Shown: positions 18,507 to 26,838, counted from the stretch's first letter. The stretch: DNA of 64,000 nucleotides from Flavobacterium sp. UBA6135 (GCF_002428305.1 NZ_DIVJ01000048.1:104174-168173), one strand, 5' to 3'. Numbers and translations: made by a program. The notes: generated by a model not told the origin, from the sequence alone.

Positions 18507-19673
18507 ATGTCAAAAATCCTCCTACTAGGTTCCGGAGAACTCGGAAAAGAATTTGTCATCGCCGCACAACGAATTGGCCAAACCATCATTGCGGTTGATA
18601 GTTATGAAAATGCTCCCGCTATGCAAGTGGCTCACGGTTTTGAAATCATCAATATGTTAGACGGTGCCGAACTCGACCGAATTGTCGCCAAACACCAACC
18701 TGATTTTATCGTTCCTGAAATTGAAGCCATTAGAACCGAACGTTTTTATAACTACGAAAAACAAGGCATAACCGTCGTTCCATCCGCAAAAGCGGCAAAT
18801 TTCACTATGAACCGAAAAGCCATTCGTGATTTGGCAGCAAAAGAATTAGGATTACGAACAGCAAATTATCGATACGCAACTTCTTCAGATGAATTGCAAA
18901 AAGCAGTTTCAGAAGTTGGAATTCCATGTGTCGTAAAACCTTTAATGAGTTCCTCCGGAAAAGGACAATCAACTATCAAATCAACCGAAGACATTGCCAA
19001 AGCTTGGAATTATGCTGTGGAAGGTTCTCGTGGTGATGTGGTTGAAGTAATTGTGGAAGCATTTGTCAATTTTAATTCCGAAATCACGTTATTAACCGTG
19101 ACTCAAAACAATAATTTACCTACTTTATTTTGTGCTCCAATTGGTCACCGACAAGAACGTGGCGATTATCAAGAAAGTTGGCAACCGGCAAAAGTTTCTG
19201 AAAAAGACATTTTGGAAGCTCAAGACATGGCAAGAAAAGTGACCAAAGCCTTAGGTGGAGCCGGATTATTTGGCGTGGAATTTTTCTTGACTGATGAAGG
19301 CGTTTATTTCTCCGAACTATCACCCAGACCACACGATACCGGAATGGTTACCTTAGCCGGAACGCAAAATTTTAATGAGTTTGAATTACATTTACGAGCA
19401 ATTTTGAGTTTATCAATTGCCGAAATTACCTTAGAAAAAGCCGGTGCGAGTGCCGTTATTTTAGCTTCTGAAAATTCAAGCAATCCAACTTATTCAGGTA
19501 TTGAGCAAATTGCTGCTTTACCAAAAACTGACTTCAGAATTTTTGGCAAACCTACTTCAAGACCGTATCGCAGAATGGGTGTTGCTTTGGTAAGTGACAC
19601 ATTAGAAACTCCGATGGAAGAAATTATAGAAAAGGCAAAAGCTGCGGCTAAATTAGTAAAAGTAAATGCTTAA
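18507..19673 (+). CDS. purT: Formate-dependent phosphoribosylglycinamide formyltransferase
   Basis: ATP-grasp enzyme (388 residues) of purine synthesis that formylates GAR with formate and ATP, an alternative to folate-dependent PurN. The N-terminal Rossmann segment LLLGSGELGKEFVIAAQR is followed by VDSYENAPAMQVAHG. The ATP-grasp core is visible (VVKPLMSSSGKGQS, GDVVEVIVEAFV). The metal- and substrate-binding end is FFLTDEGVYFSELSPRPHDTGMVTL. Its stop overlaps the ATG of the next gene by one base (TAATG), coupling it to a Crp-like regulator. Confidence 0.95.
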   Translation: MSKILLLGSGELGKEFVIAAQRIGQTIIAVDSYENAPAMQVAHGFEIINMLDGAELDRIVAKHQPDFIVPEIEAIRTERFYNYEKQGITVVPSAKAANFTMNRKAIRDLAAKELGLRTANYRYATSSDELQKAVSEVGIPCVVKPLMSSSGKGQSTIKSTEDIAKAWNYAVEGSRGDVVEVIVEAFVNFNSEITLLTVTQNNNLPTLFCAPIGHRQERGDYQESWQPAKVSEKDILEAQDMARKVTKALGGAGLFGVEFFLTDEGVYFSELSPRPHDTGMVTLAGTQNFNEFELHLRAILSLSIAEITLEKAGASAVILASENSSNPTYSGIEQIAALPKTDFRIFGKPTSRPYRRMGVALVSDTLETPMEEIIEKAKAAAKLVKVNA

Positions 19674-20248
19674 TGGCTTTAATTTTAGACAACATATCAA
19701 AAATTGTATCACTTTCTGAAGAGGAAAAAAAATTGTTTTTGTCTAAAACTGAAACGCAACATTACAAAGCAAAAACCATTTTGCACAATGCCGGAGAAAT
19801 TTGCAAGGAATCTTATTTTGTAAATTCGGGATTACTGAGGAGTTTCAACATTAATGATAATATTGTGGAACATGTGCTACATTTTGCCTGCGAAGGTTGG
19901 TGGATTGGTGACATGTACAGCTTACTTTCTCAAAAGCCTGGCAATTTGTTCATAGAAGTTTTAGAAGATTCAGAAGTGGTTGTGTTATCAAAAGAAAATC
20001 AAGAACAATTGTATTTTGACATTCCGAAGTTGGAACGCTTCTTTAGAATTTTAACCGAAAATTCATTGGTTGCTCATCAAGAGCGGTTGATGGATAATTT
20101 AAGTTTATCTGCAGAAGATCGTTTTGATAAATTTTGCAAACGATATCCAACACTCATACAACGGGTTCCTCAAAAGCAAATTGCATCTTATATTGGTGTG
20201 ACCCCTGAGTTTTTTAGCAAAATGAAAAGTCGGATATTGAGGAAGTAG
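19673..20248 (+). CDS. Crp/Fnr family transcriptional regulator
   Basis: A 191-residue regulator. The N-terminal cyclic-nucleotide-binding-like beta-roll (about residues 10-115) includes AKTILHNAGEICKESYFVNSG. A dimer helix follows, then a C-terminal helix-turn-helix (KQIASYIGVTPEFFSKMKSRI). There is no cysteine cluster as in FNR, and the cAMP-binding residues of Crp are not obvious, so the ligand is unknown. This matches the many effector-unknown Crp-like regulators of Bacteroidota. It overlaps purT and lies upstream of a pirin gene, so it may sense a metabolic or stress signal. A heptamer-type inverted repeat follows its stop. Confidence 0.88.
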   Translation: MALILDNISKIVSLSEEEKKLFLSKTETQHYKAKTILHNAGEICKESYFVNSGLLRSFNINDNIVEHVLHFACEGWWIGDMYSLLSQKPGNLFIEVLEDSEVVVLSKENQEQLYFDIPKLERFFRILTENSLVAHQERLMDNLSLSAEDRFDKFCKRYPTLIQRVPQKQIASYIGVTPEFFSKMKSRILRK

Positions 20249-20289
20249 TTGTCTGTTCTCTGACAACCGACAATGGATAACAGACAACA
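20248..20289. repeat. Heptamer-periodic inverted repeat
   Basis: A perfect 10-bp inverted repeat, GTTGTCTGTT (20248-20257) and AACAGACAAC (20279-20288). The right part is built of four units with a strict 7-base period: GACAACC, GACAATG, GATAACA, GACAACA (20262-20289). It starts on the last base of the regulator's stop codon. There is no T-run, so it is not an ordinary terminator. Confidence 0.65.
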
Positions 20290-20330
20290 TTTCTTAACCT
20301 ACATTAAGTGTCTAACCTCAAAATGTGTAG

Positions 20331-20338
20331 TAAATTTG
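20331..20338 (+). promoter_or_regulatory. Probable -7 box of the pirin gene
   Basis: TAAATTTG followed by C, 31 bases before the pirin ATG. Confidence 0.4.
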
Positions 20339-20368
20339 CACTATAAATAACATCAAATCTTATTCGTT

Positions 20369-21082
20369 ATGAAAAACACAATTTTACACAAAGCCAATGA
20401 AAGAGGTCATGCTGATCACGGATGGTTGAATGCATATCACAGTTTTAGTTTTGCTAATTGGTACAATCCTGATAAAGTTCAATTTGGCGTTTTGAGAGTT
20501 TTGAATGATGATACCGTTGCCGCCGGAATGGGATTTGGAATGCATCCGCACGATAATATGGAAATTATAACCATTCCATTGGAAGGTGATTTGGCTCACA
20601 AAGATAGTATGGGAAACGCCGAAACCATCAAATTTGGTGATGTTCAAGTGATGAGTGCCGGAACCGGAATTCGTCACAGTGAGTTTAATCCGAATGCTGA
20701 CAAGCGAACAAAATTGTTACAAATTTGGTTGTTTCCAAACAAAAGAAATGTAGAACCTCGTTACCAACAAATCACACTAGATGTGAATGACAGACACAAT
20801 AAATTACAACAAATTTTATCTCCAAATCCGGATGATGAAGGTGTTTGGATTCACCAAGATGCTTGGTTTCATTTGGGCAAATTTGAAAAAGGGTTAACTG
20901 AAAATTACACTATTAAAAGAGAAGGAAATGGTGTTTATGCATTTGTTATTTCTGGAAGCGTAACAATTAATGGTCAAGCTTTAGATACCCGTGATGCATT
21001 GGGAATTTGGGATACTGAAAAATTAGAAATTGCGGCTACATCAGATGCTGAAGTTTTACTTATGGATATTCCTATGGAATAA
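20369..21082 (+). CDS. Pirin family protein (YhhW-like)
   Basis: A 237-residue bicupin of the pirin/YhhW family. The N-terminal cupin carries the metal ligands: GMHPHDNMEII holds two His, and GTGIRHSEFNP holds a third His and the Glu. The C-terminal cupin is metal-free (KREGNGVYAFVISGSV). YhhW of E. coli has quercetin 2,3-dioxygenase activity in vitro, but the physiological role is unsettled and often stress-linked. It is a separate unit with its own -7 box and a terminator. Confidence 0.93.
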   Translation: MKNTILHKANERGHADHGWLNAYHSFSFANWYNPDKVQFGVLRVLNDDTVAAGMGFGMHPHDNMEIITIPLEGDLAHKDSMGNAETIKFGDVQVMSAGTGIRHSEFNPNADKRTKLLQIWLFPNKRNVEPRYQQITLDVNDRHNKLQQILSPNPDDEGVWIHQDAWFHLGKFEKGLTENYTIKREGNGVYAFVISGSVTINGQALDTRDALGIWDTEKLEIAATSDAEVLLMDIPME

Positions 21083-21112
21083 TAAAAGTCTGAAATAATT
21101 TTAGTAACTTAG

Positions 21113-21141
21113 ACCTGATAAGAACATCCTTATCAGGTTTA
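21113..21141 (+). terminator. Terminator of the pirin gene
   Basis: Perfect 10-bp stem ACCTGATAAG/CTTATCAGGT with a six-base loop, followed by TTTATTTT. Confidence 0.75.
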
Positions 21142-21157
21142 TTTTAAATTTAATAGT

Positions 21158-21442
21158 ATGTCAGAAGAAATAAAACTAAACATAAGCGATAAAAACGGCT
21201 TCTTTTTTGTAGAAGTTGCCGGTAAATCAGAAGCTAAAATGACTTTTGTTTTTGCCGGTGAAGATAAAATTATCATTGATCACACGGAAGTGAATCCCGG
21301 TAATAACGGCAAAGGTTTTGGGAAAAAAATGGTGACCCAAGCGGTTGTCATGGCTCGAGAAAGGAACTTAAAAATCATTCCATTGTGCCCTTTTGCTAAA
21401 AGTGTTTTTGATAAAACCCCTGAGCTTAGAGATGTATTGTAA
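21158..21442 (+). CDS. Small GNAT-like N-acetyltransferase (YjdJ-like)
   Basis: A 94-residue single-domain protein of the short GNAT group (Gcn5-related, NAT_SF_2/YjdJ). The acetyl-CoA-binding turn is NGKGFGKKMVTQAV, followed by the IIPLCPFAKSVFDKTPE segment with the conserved Cys-Pro. It lacks the N-terminal strands of full-size GNATs, as is normal for this family. It sits 18 bases before a divergent 4Fe-4S protein gene, the same partnership as E. coli yjdJ and yjdI, so the two probably work together. The substrate is unknown. Confidence 0.87.
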   Translation: MSEEIKLNISDKNGFFFVEVAGKSEAKMTFVFAGEDKIIIDHTEVNPGNNGKGFGKKMVTQAVVMARERNLKIIPLCPFAKSVFDKTPELRDVL

Positions 21443-21460
21443 ACCATAAATTAAAAAAAT

Positions 21461-21685
21461 ATGGAACCAAATAACGAAAAGAAAGAATATACAAACGGCG
21501 AAATAACAGTGGTTTGGGAAGCAGGAAAATGTATTCATTCCGGAAATTGCGTTCGAAATAATCCTGATGTTTTTCAACCAAAAGAAAAACCTTGGATTAA
21601 AATCGACGGATCCACTTCCGAAAAAATCATGGATACAGTTAACAAATGTCCGTCAGGTGCTTTAACATTTTACAGAAATAAATAG
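21461..21685 (+). CDS. Divergent 4Fe-4S mono-cluster protein (YjdI/Fer4_19-like)
   Basis: A 74-residue small ferredoxin-like protein. Cysteines are arranged as GKCIHSGNCVRN (C-x5-C) in the first half and NKCPSGALTFY in the second. This gives three Cys plus a His between the first two, the pattern of the Fer4_19 family rather than a classical CxxCxxC ferredoxin. It probably carries one iron-sulfur cluster and is cytoplasmic. It pairs with the upstream short GNAT as in E. coli yjdI-yjdJ. The function is not known. Confidence 0.87.
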   Translation: MEPNNEKKEYTNGEITVVWEAGKCIHSGNCVRNNPDVFQPKEKPWIKIDGSTSEKIMDTVNKCPSGALTFYRNK

Positions 21686-21693
21686 TATTTTTG
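21686..21693 (+). promoter_or_regulatory. Probable -7 box of fabD
   Basis: TATTTTTG followed by C directly after the stop codon of the preceding gene, 41 bases before the fabD ATG. Confidence 0.4.
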
Positions 21694-21733
21694 CTTAGGT
21701 CTAATTAAACTTTTAAACTTTAAAGTAAAAATA

Positions 21734-22606
21734 ATGAAAGCATACGTATTTCCTGGACAAGGAGCTCAATTCACAGGAATGGGCAAAGAATTATATGAAA
21801 CTTCTTCAATTGCAAAAGAACTATTCGAAAAAGCCAATCAAATATTGGGTTTCCGCATTACTGACATCATGTTTGAAGGAACTGCTGATGAATTAAAAGA
21901 AACAAAGGTGACACAACCGGCCGTTTTTTTACATTCTGTAATTTTGGCCAAAACCTTAACCGATTTTAAACCGGATATGGTAGCCGGACATTCTTTAGGT
22001 GAATTTTCCGCCTTAGTTGCCAATGGAGCGTTATCTTTTGAAGATGGCTTGAAACTAGTTTCTCAACGAGCTTTAGCCATGCAAAAAGCCTGTGAAATCA
22101 AACCTTCAACAATGGCTGCTGTTTTAGGTTTAGATGACAGAATTGTAGAAGAAGTTTGCGAAGCTATTGATGGTGTTGTTGTTGCGGCAAATTATAATTG
22201 CCCTGGACAATTGGTTATTTCAGGTGAATTTTCTGCAGTAGAAAAAGCGTGTGAAGCCATGAAAGCTGCCGGAGCAAAAAGAGCATTGTTGCTTCCCGTT
22301 GGAGGAGCATTCCACTCTCCAATGATGGAGCCGGCAAGAGAAGAACTAGCTGCTGCAATTGAAGCAACCACTTTTTCAAAACCTATTTGTCCCGTATATC
22401 AAAACGTTACAGCAAGTGCGATTTCAGATGCAGAAGAAATTAAAAAGAATTTAATCATTCAATTAACTGCTCCGGTAAAATGGACACAATCTGTTCAACA
22501 AATGATTGCTGATGGTGCTTCAAGTTTTACAGAAGTGGGGCCCGGTAAAGTTTTGGTTGGATTAGTGAATAAAATTAACAAAGAAGTGGAAACTATTTCG
22601 GCTTAA
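21734..22606 (+). CDS. fabD: Malonyl-CoA:acyl carrier protein transacylase
   Basis: Transfers malonyl groups from CoA to ACP to start fatty-acid elongation. The 290-residue chain has the N-terminal FPGQGAQFTGMG oxyanion/CoA segment and the nucleophile motif GHSLGEFSAL (Ser at about residue 86). The catalytic His lies in GGAFHSPMM (near residue 195), and GPGKVLVGL is near the C-terminus. It stands apart from other fab genes here, with its own -7 box and a strong terminator. Confidence 0.96.
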   Translation: MKAYVFPGQGAQFTGMGKELYETSSIAKELFEKANQILGFRITDIMFEGTADELKETKVTQPAVFLHSVILAKTLTDFKPDMVAGHSLGEFSALVANGALSFEDGLKLVSQRALAMQKACEIKPSTMAAVLGLDDRIVEEVCEAIDGVVVAANYNCPGQLVISGEFSAVEKACEAMKAAGAKRALLLPVGGAFHSPMMEPAREELAAAIEATTFSKPICPVYQNVTASAISDAEEIKKNLIIQLTAPVKWTQSVQQMIADGASSFTEVGPGKVLVGLVNKINKEVETISA

Positions 22607-22626
22607 TCTGAAAGTTTATAAAATCT

Positions 22627-22660
22627 AAATCCTCATAATTTTCAATCATGAGGATTTTTT
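22627..22660 (+). terminator. Terminator of fabD
   Basis: Perfect 10-bp stem AAATCCTCAT/ATGAGGATTT with an 11-base loop and eight T. It separates fabD from the convergent toxin-like gene. Confidence 0.8.
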
Positions 22661-22981
22661 TTATTTCAACCATTTTGCATCTTCGCAATGATTATTTAAA
22701 ATCCCTGTAATCAGAATTTTATTGGCACTTGATTCAAAAAAAACAAACCTAGTAGTTCTTGAATTTGCTTTGTAAAAAATATATTTTTCGCCTAAATGAA
22801 CCAACTCTGAGGGTGTAATTTTATTCGGAAAAGTTTCAATACTGTTAATTGTGAAATAAACAATTTTATCCACATAGTTTTTTGCATTTTCGGGATAACT
22901 GAAATAATCTTCTTTAAAAAGAGTAAAAATCAAATCATCCAGCTGATTAACCACATCAAACCTAAAAACTATTTCTTCCAA
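22661..22981 (-). CDS. RelE/ParE-like protein (possible toxin)
   Basis: A 106-residue protein. Its central pattern, a helix rich in aromatic and basic residues and then LGEKYIFYKANSRTTRFVFFES with strands and ILITGILNNH, resembles the RelE/ParE toxin fold. The match is by overall shape, not by a diagnostic motif. The preceding 60-residue gene overlaps its start by 13 bases, the usual gene order for an antitoxin-toxin pair. It could be an inhibitor of translation or gyrase, or a degenerate relative. No other TA hallmark, such as a promoter palindrome, was found. Confidence 0.6.
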   Translation of the reverse strand: MEEIVFRFDVVNQLDDLIFTLFKEDYFSYPENAKNYVDKIVYFTINSIETFPNKITPSELVHLGEKYIFYKANSRTTRFVFFESSANKILITGILNNHCEDAKWLK

Positions 22982-23151
22982 GGGTAAGCATTTATTCTTT
23001 TGTGTATTTCAGCTTTAAATTCTTCAACAGACAATCCCTTTTTGAATTCTTCGTCAAAATTAAAATCCGCACCAATCCCTTGTTGCTTTTTTACTTCGTA
23101 AGCAGAAGTTGGCTCTTGAACTTTGTTCTTTTTAGGATTCTTATCAGACAT
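22969..23151 (-). CDS. Small protein upstream of RelE-like gene (possible antitoxin)
   Basis: A 60-residue hydrophilic protein with a Lys/Asn-rich N-terminus (MSDKNPKKNKVQE) and an acidic, helix-forming second half (DFNFDEEFKKGLSVEEFKAEI). No DNA-binding motif is evident. It overlaps the RelE/ParE-like gene by 13 bases, suggesting translational coupling and an antitoxin role. That is inferred from context only. Confidence 0.6.
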   Translation of the reverse strand: MSDKNPKKNKVQEPTSAYEVKKQQGIGADFNFDEEFKKGLSVEEFKAEIHKRINAYPWKK

Positions 23152-23237
23152 TTTAAATGATTTATAAAAACAAATTTAAAAAATAAATCCTAAACAATCT
23201 TCTTGTTTAGGATTTTATAAATGTAAATCTCAATTTT

Positions 23238-24251
23238 CTAACTTCTAATTTTTTGCTCCCATTTCCAAGCACTTTCCAAAGCTTGCTCCAAAGAGAGTTC
23301 AGTTTTCCATCCTAAAATTTTATTTGCTTTTTCGGTATCCGCATATGCTTCAATCACATCACCTTCTCTTCTGTCAACAATTTTATATGGTAATTTCTTT
23401 CGACTTACTTTTTCAAAAGCATGAATAACTTCTAAAACTGAAGAACCTTTTCCGGTTCCTAAATTAAACACTTCAACATTTTCTAGATTCTTTTTATCAA
23501 TCAATCGTTGCAACGCAATAACGTGAGCTTTTGCTAAATCTACCACATGAATGTAATCCCGAATACAAGTTCCGTCAGGAGTTGGATAATCATTGCCAAA
23601 AACCGACAGTTCTTTTCGCAATCCCATAGCAGTTTGAGTTATGAAAGGCACTAAGTTTTGAGGAACTCCTAAAGGTAATTCGCCAATAGCTGCACTTTCA
23701 TGAGCTCCAATCGGATTAAAATATCGCAATAAAACGGCTTTAATATTAGAAACTTTGGCTACATCTAAAATGATTTCTTCCCCAATTTGCTTGGTGTTTC
23801 CATACGGAGACATTGCGGGTTGAATGGGTGCATCTTCAGTAATAGGCATATTTTTGGCTTGACCATAAACCGTACACGAAGAACTGAAAATAAAATGAGC
23901 TTCAGGTTTTTGTTGTAACTCCTGTAGAATATAAACTAAAGAATTGATGTTGTTTTCATAATACAACAAAGGATTTTCTACACTTTCACCAACCGCTTTT
24001 GAAGCCGCAAAATGTATAATTCCGGTTACATCGGAATGTTTTTTAAAAAATGATTGCACAGCAGCCTTGTCTCTCACATCCATTTTTTCAAATTCAGGTT
24101 TCTTTCCTGTTATTGAAAAAATGCCATCTAAAACAGCTAAAGACGCATTCGATAAATTATCAATGATTACAACCTCAAATCCTTGGTTTTGTAATTCAAC
24201 TACGGTATGCGACCCAATAAATCCTAAACCTCCTGTGACAACTATTTTCAT
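23238..24251 (-). CDS. galE: UDP-glucose 4-epimerase
   Basis: Extended short-chain dehydrogenase (337 residues) interconverting UDP-glucose and UDP-galactose (or their N-acetyl forms). The NAD-binding GGLGFIGSHTVVEL is at residues 7-20. Other marks are the IDNLSNAS segment, the SSSCTVYG strand with the catalytic Ser/Thr, and YGNTK with the Tyr-x-x-x-Lys pair (about residues 150-154). The substrate-binding end includes GTCIRDYIHVVDLAKAH. The last codons (KIRS) fall in a TTAGAAG-type heptamer, so the extreme C-terminus may be repeat-derived. It lies next to a sugar aminotransferase and waaA, pointing to surface polysaccharide supply. Confidence 0.94.
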   Translation of the reverse strand: MKIVVTGGLGFIGSHTVVELQNQGFEVVIIDNLSNASLAVLDGIFSITGKKPEFEKMDVRDKAAVQSFFKKHSDVTGIIHFAASKAVGESVENPLLYYENNINSLVYILQELQQKPEAHFIFSSSCTVYGQAKNMPITEDAPIQPAMSPYGNTKQIGEEIILDVAKVSNIKAVLLRYFNPIGAHESAAIGELPLGVPQNLVPFITQTAMGLRKELSVFGNDYPTPDGTCIRDYIHVVDLAKAHVIALQRLIDKKNLENVEVFNLGTGKGSSVLEVIHAFEKVSRKKLPYKIVDRREGDVIEAYADTEKANKILGWKTELSLEQALESAWKWEQKIRS

Positions 24252-24278
24252 GTATTTTATTGAATAAAACTTGAATGA

Positions 24279-25409
24279 TTAACTAAAGTATTCTAAAACT
24301 GAATTGGTTATGAATTTGATTTGTTCGTCATCAAGTTCGGTATGCATTGGCAATGAAATTACTTCTTGAACTAATTGATTGGTCACCGGAAAATCTTCTT
24401 CTTTATAACGAGTATCAGCATATGCTTTTTGTGAATGCAACGGAATCGGGTAATAAATCGCACATGGAATTCCTTTACTAACCAAATGATCTAGCAACGC
24501 ATTTCTATCAGCATCTATAATTCGCAACGTATATTGGTGAAAAACGTGACAATCACAACTGTCACAAATCATTGGTGCAATAATGTTTTTATGCCCTTCA
24601 AACGCTTTTGAATACTTTCTTGCAGCATCTTGACGAGCCGCATTATATTCATCTAATAAGGGTAGTTTTGCATTTAAAACCGCTGCTTGAATACTATCTA
24701 AACGAGAATTTACCCCTACCACATCATGATGATAACGCACATACATACCGTGGTTTACAACTCCACGAATCGTATGAGCCAAAGCATCATCATTGGTAAA
24801 AATAGCTCCACCATCACCATAACATCCTAGATTTTTTGAAGGGAAAAACGAAGTAGCTCCTACATGACCAATCGTTCCCACTTTCCTTTTTACACCATCT
24901 CTTGAAGTAAAATTGGCACCAATAGCTTGAGCATTATCTTCAATTACATATAAATTATGTTCTTTAGCAATTTCCATAATCGCATCCATGTTGGCAGCTC
25001 TTCCAAACAAATGCACCGGAACAATCGCTTTTGTCTTTGGTGTAATCGCTTTTCTGATTCCGTCAAGCGAAATATTCATATTTACCATGTCCACATCCAC
25101 CAAAACCGGTGTCAGTTGCAACAACGCAATTACTTCAACCGTTGCGGCAAAAGTAAAATCAGCAGTAATCACTTCATCACCCGGTTGCAATCCCAATCCC
25201 ATCATGGCAATTTGAAGAGCATCTGTTCCATTGGCACAAGGAATTACGTGTTTTACGCCTAAATAATCTTCTAAACTCTTTTGAAATTCATGAACTTTTG
25301 GTCCATTGATATAAGTATTTGTATCTAAAACTTCTTGAATAGAAGTATCAACAGTTTGTTTTATTTTTTCATATTGACTTTTTAAGTCAACCATTTGAAG
25401 TTTTCTCAT
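24279..25409 (-). CDS. DegT/DnrJ/EryC1/StrS family sugar-nucleotide aminotransferase
   Basis: A 376-residue PLP enzyme that aminates a keto-sugar nucleotide. Seen: CANGTDALQIAMMGLG (cofactor phosphate site), ADFTFAATVEVI, the Asp of VIEDNAQAIGA, and the PLP Lys in SFFPSKNLGCYGDGG. The NSRLDSIQAAVLNAKL and C-terminal GIPCAIYYPIPLHSQ segments complete the family pattern. It is closest in style to WbpE/WlbC-like enzymes making acetamido-amino sugars, but the substrate is not determined. An unusual CDSCDCHVFH stretch lies at about residues 285-294. It is transcribed with galE and divergent from waaA. Confidence 0.9.
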   Translation of the reverse strand: MRKLQMVDLKSQYEKIKQTVDTSIQEVLDTNTYINGPKVHEFQKSLEDYLGVKHVIPCANGTDALQIAMMGLGLQPGDEVITADFTFAATVEVIALLQLTPVLVDVDMVNMNISLDGIRKAITPKTKAIVPVHLFGRAANMDAIMEIAKEHNLYVIEDNAQAIGANFTSRDGVKRKVGTIGHVGATSFFPSKNLGCYGDGGAIFTNDDALAHTIRGVVNHGMYVRYHHDVVGVNSRLDSIQAAVLNAKLPLLDEYNAARQDAARKYSKAFEGHKNIIAPMICDSCDCHVFHQYTLRIIDADRNALLDHLVSKGIPCAIYYPIPLHSQKAYADTRYKEEDFPVTNQLVQEVISLPMHTELDDEQIKFITNSVLEYFS

Positions 25410-25535
25410 GCTTATTGATTTAATTTTTTAAAAACGTCTTAAAATTCGTTTCAACTAACAAAAGTAATTATTTGCGAGGTGATAACAATGAAAATTGTTT
25501 AAAGTAATGTATTTTAGCATCACAATTTTTTTTAC

Positions 25536-26789
25536 ATGTTAACCTTATATTCATTCCTAGTTTCAATAGCCGGATTTTTTCTGAAAATTGTCGCATTATT
25601 TAATCCAAAAATGAAACTTTTTGTTGACGGTCGAAAATCAGTTTTTGAAACTTTATCAAAAAACATTTCTAATTCAGATAAAACCATTTGGTTTCACGCC
25701 GCTTCATTGGGCGAATTTGAACAAGGATTACCGGTGATGGAAAAAATTAAAGTTCATTTTCCGAATCATAAACTTGTAGTCACATTTTTTTCGCCTTCTG
25801 GTTATGAAGTTCGAAAAAATAATACAATTGCAGATGTTACTGTTTACTTACCACTTGATACAAAACAAAATGCGAAACACTTTTTAGATAGTGTTCATCC
25901 CGAATTGGTATTTTTTATCAAATATGAGTTTTGGCCCAATTATTTGAATGAACTAAAAAATAGAAAAATTAGCACCTATTTAATTTCAGGTATTTTCAGA
26001 GAAAATCAAGCATTTTTTAAATGGTATGGTGGTTTTTACAGAAAAGCTCTAAATTCATTTGATTACTTTTTTGTGCAAAATGAATCTTCCAAAAAATTAG
26101 TACAACAATTAGGTTTTCAAAATGTAAGCGTTTCAGGAGATACCCGATTTGACCGGGTGGTTTCCATTTTAGAACGCGAGAATCACTTGGATTTTATTGA
26201 AAAATTCAAAAACAATACGTTGACAATTGTTATCGGAAGTTCTTGGCCAAAAGACGAAGAATTGTTGGTAAATTTTATCAATCAATCTTCTGAAAACATA
26301 AAATTCATTATCGCTCCACATAATATCAAATCGGAACAAATTCAGGGTTTACAAAAATCGTTGTCAAAAAAATGCATTTTATTTTCTGATATAGCTTCAG
26401 GTCGTCACCTTTCTATTAATGAACATGATGTTTTCATCATTGACACCATTGGTGTTTTAACCAAAATTTACAGCTATGCTGATATTGCTTATGTTGGTGG
26501 TGGTTTTGGAAATCCGGGTGTTCACAACCTATTAGAACCTGCAACTTTTGGCGTCCCAATTGTAATTGGCCCTAATTATTCGCATTTTGCTGAAGCAACT
26601 GCACTTGTAAATATAGAAGGCTGCATTTCTGTCTCCAACCAAAACGAATTGAATGATGCCTTTTTAAATTTGATTTCAAATGACGATATTCGCCATGAAA
26701 AAGGTCACATTAGCAGCACATTTGTGCAAATGAACAAAGGAGCAACGGATAAGATTGTTTCCCATATTCTTAATGAAAACTTAAAATAA
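25536..26789 (+). CDS. waaA: 3-deoxy-D-manno-octulosonic acid (Kdo) transferase
   Basis: GT-B glycosyltransferase that adds Kdo from CMP-Kdo to lipid A precursor at the inner face of the cytoplasmic membrane. The 417-residue chain has an N-terminal membrane-anchoring helix (about residues 3-22). The catalytic Glu is in the motif HAASLGEFEQG, followed by FFIKYEFWPNYL. The donor-site segments are VIGSSWPKDEELL, DTIGVLTKIYSYAD and GGFGNPGVHNLLEPA. The length is normal. Confidence 0.95.
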   Translation: MLTLYSFLVSIAGFFLKIVALFNPKMKLFVDGRKSVFETLSKNISNSDKTIWFHAASLGEFEQGLPVMEKIKVHFPNHKLVVTFFSPSGYEVRKNNTIADVTVYLPLDTKQNAKHFLDSVHPELVFFIKYEFWPNYLNELKNRKISTYLISGIFRENQAFFKWYGGFYRKALNSFDYFFVQNESSKKLVQQLGFQNVSVSGDTRFDRVVSILERENHLDFIEKFKNNTLTIVIGSSWPKDEELLVNFINQSSENIKFIIAPHNIKSEQIQGLQKSLSKKCILFSDIASGRHLSINEHDVFIIDTIGVLTKIYSYADIAYVGGGFGNPGVHNLLEPATFGVPIVIGPNYSHFAEATALVNIEGCISVSNQNELNDAFLNLISNDDIRHEKGHISSTFVQMNKGATDKIVSHILNENLK

Positions 26790-26838
26790 AAAACCAAATT
26801 ATCTAAAAATTGTATCTTTCCAAACTAAATTAAACACC

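Noticed and set aside
24608..25262. Several open frames antisense to the DegT aminotransferase gene, including His/Asn-rich ones
   Set aside because: They lie wholly inside a well-supported gene on the other strand, have no promoter box or start context, and their composition is what the opposite strand of that gene gives.
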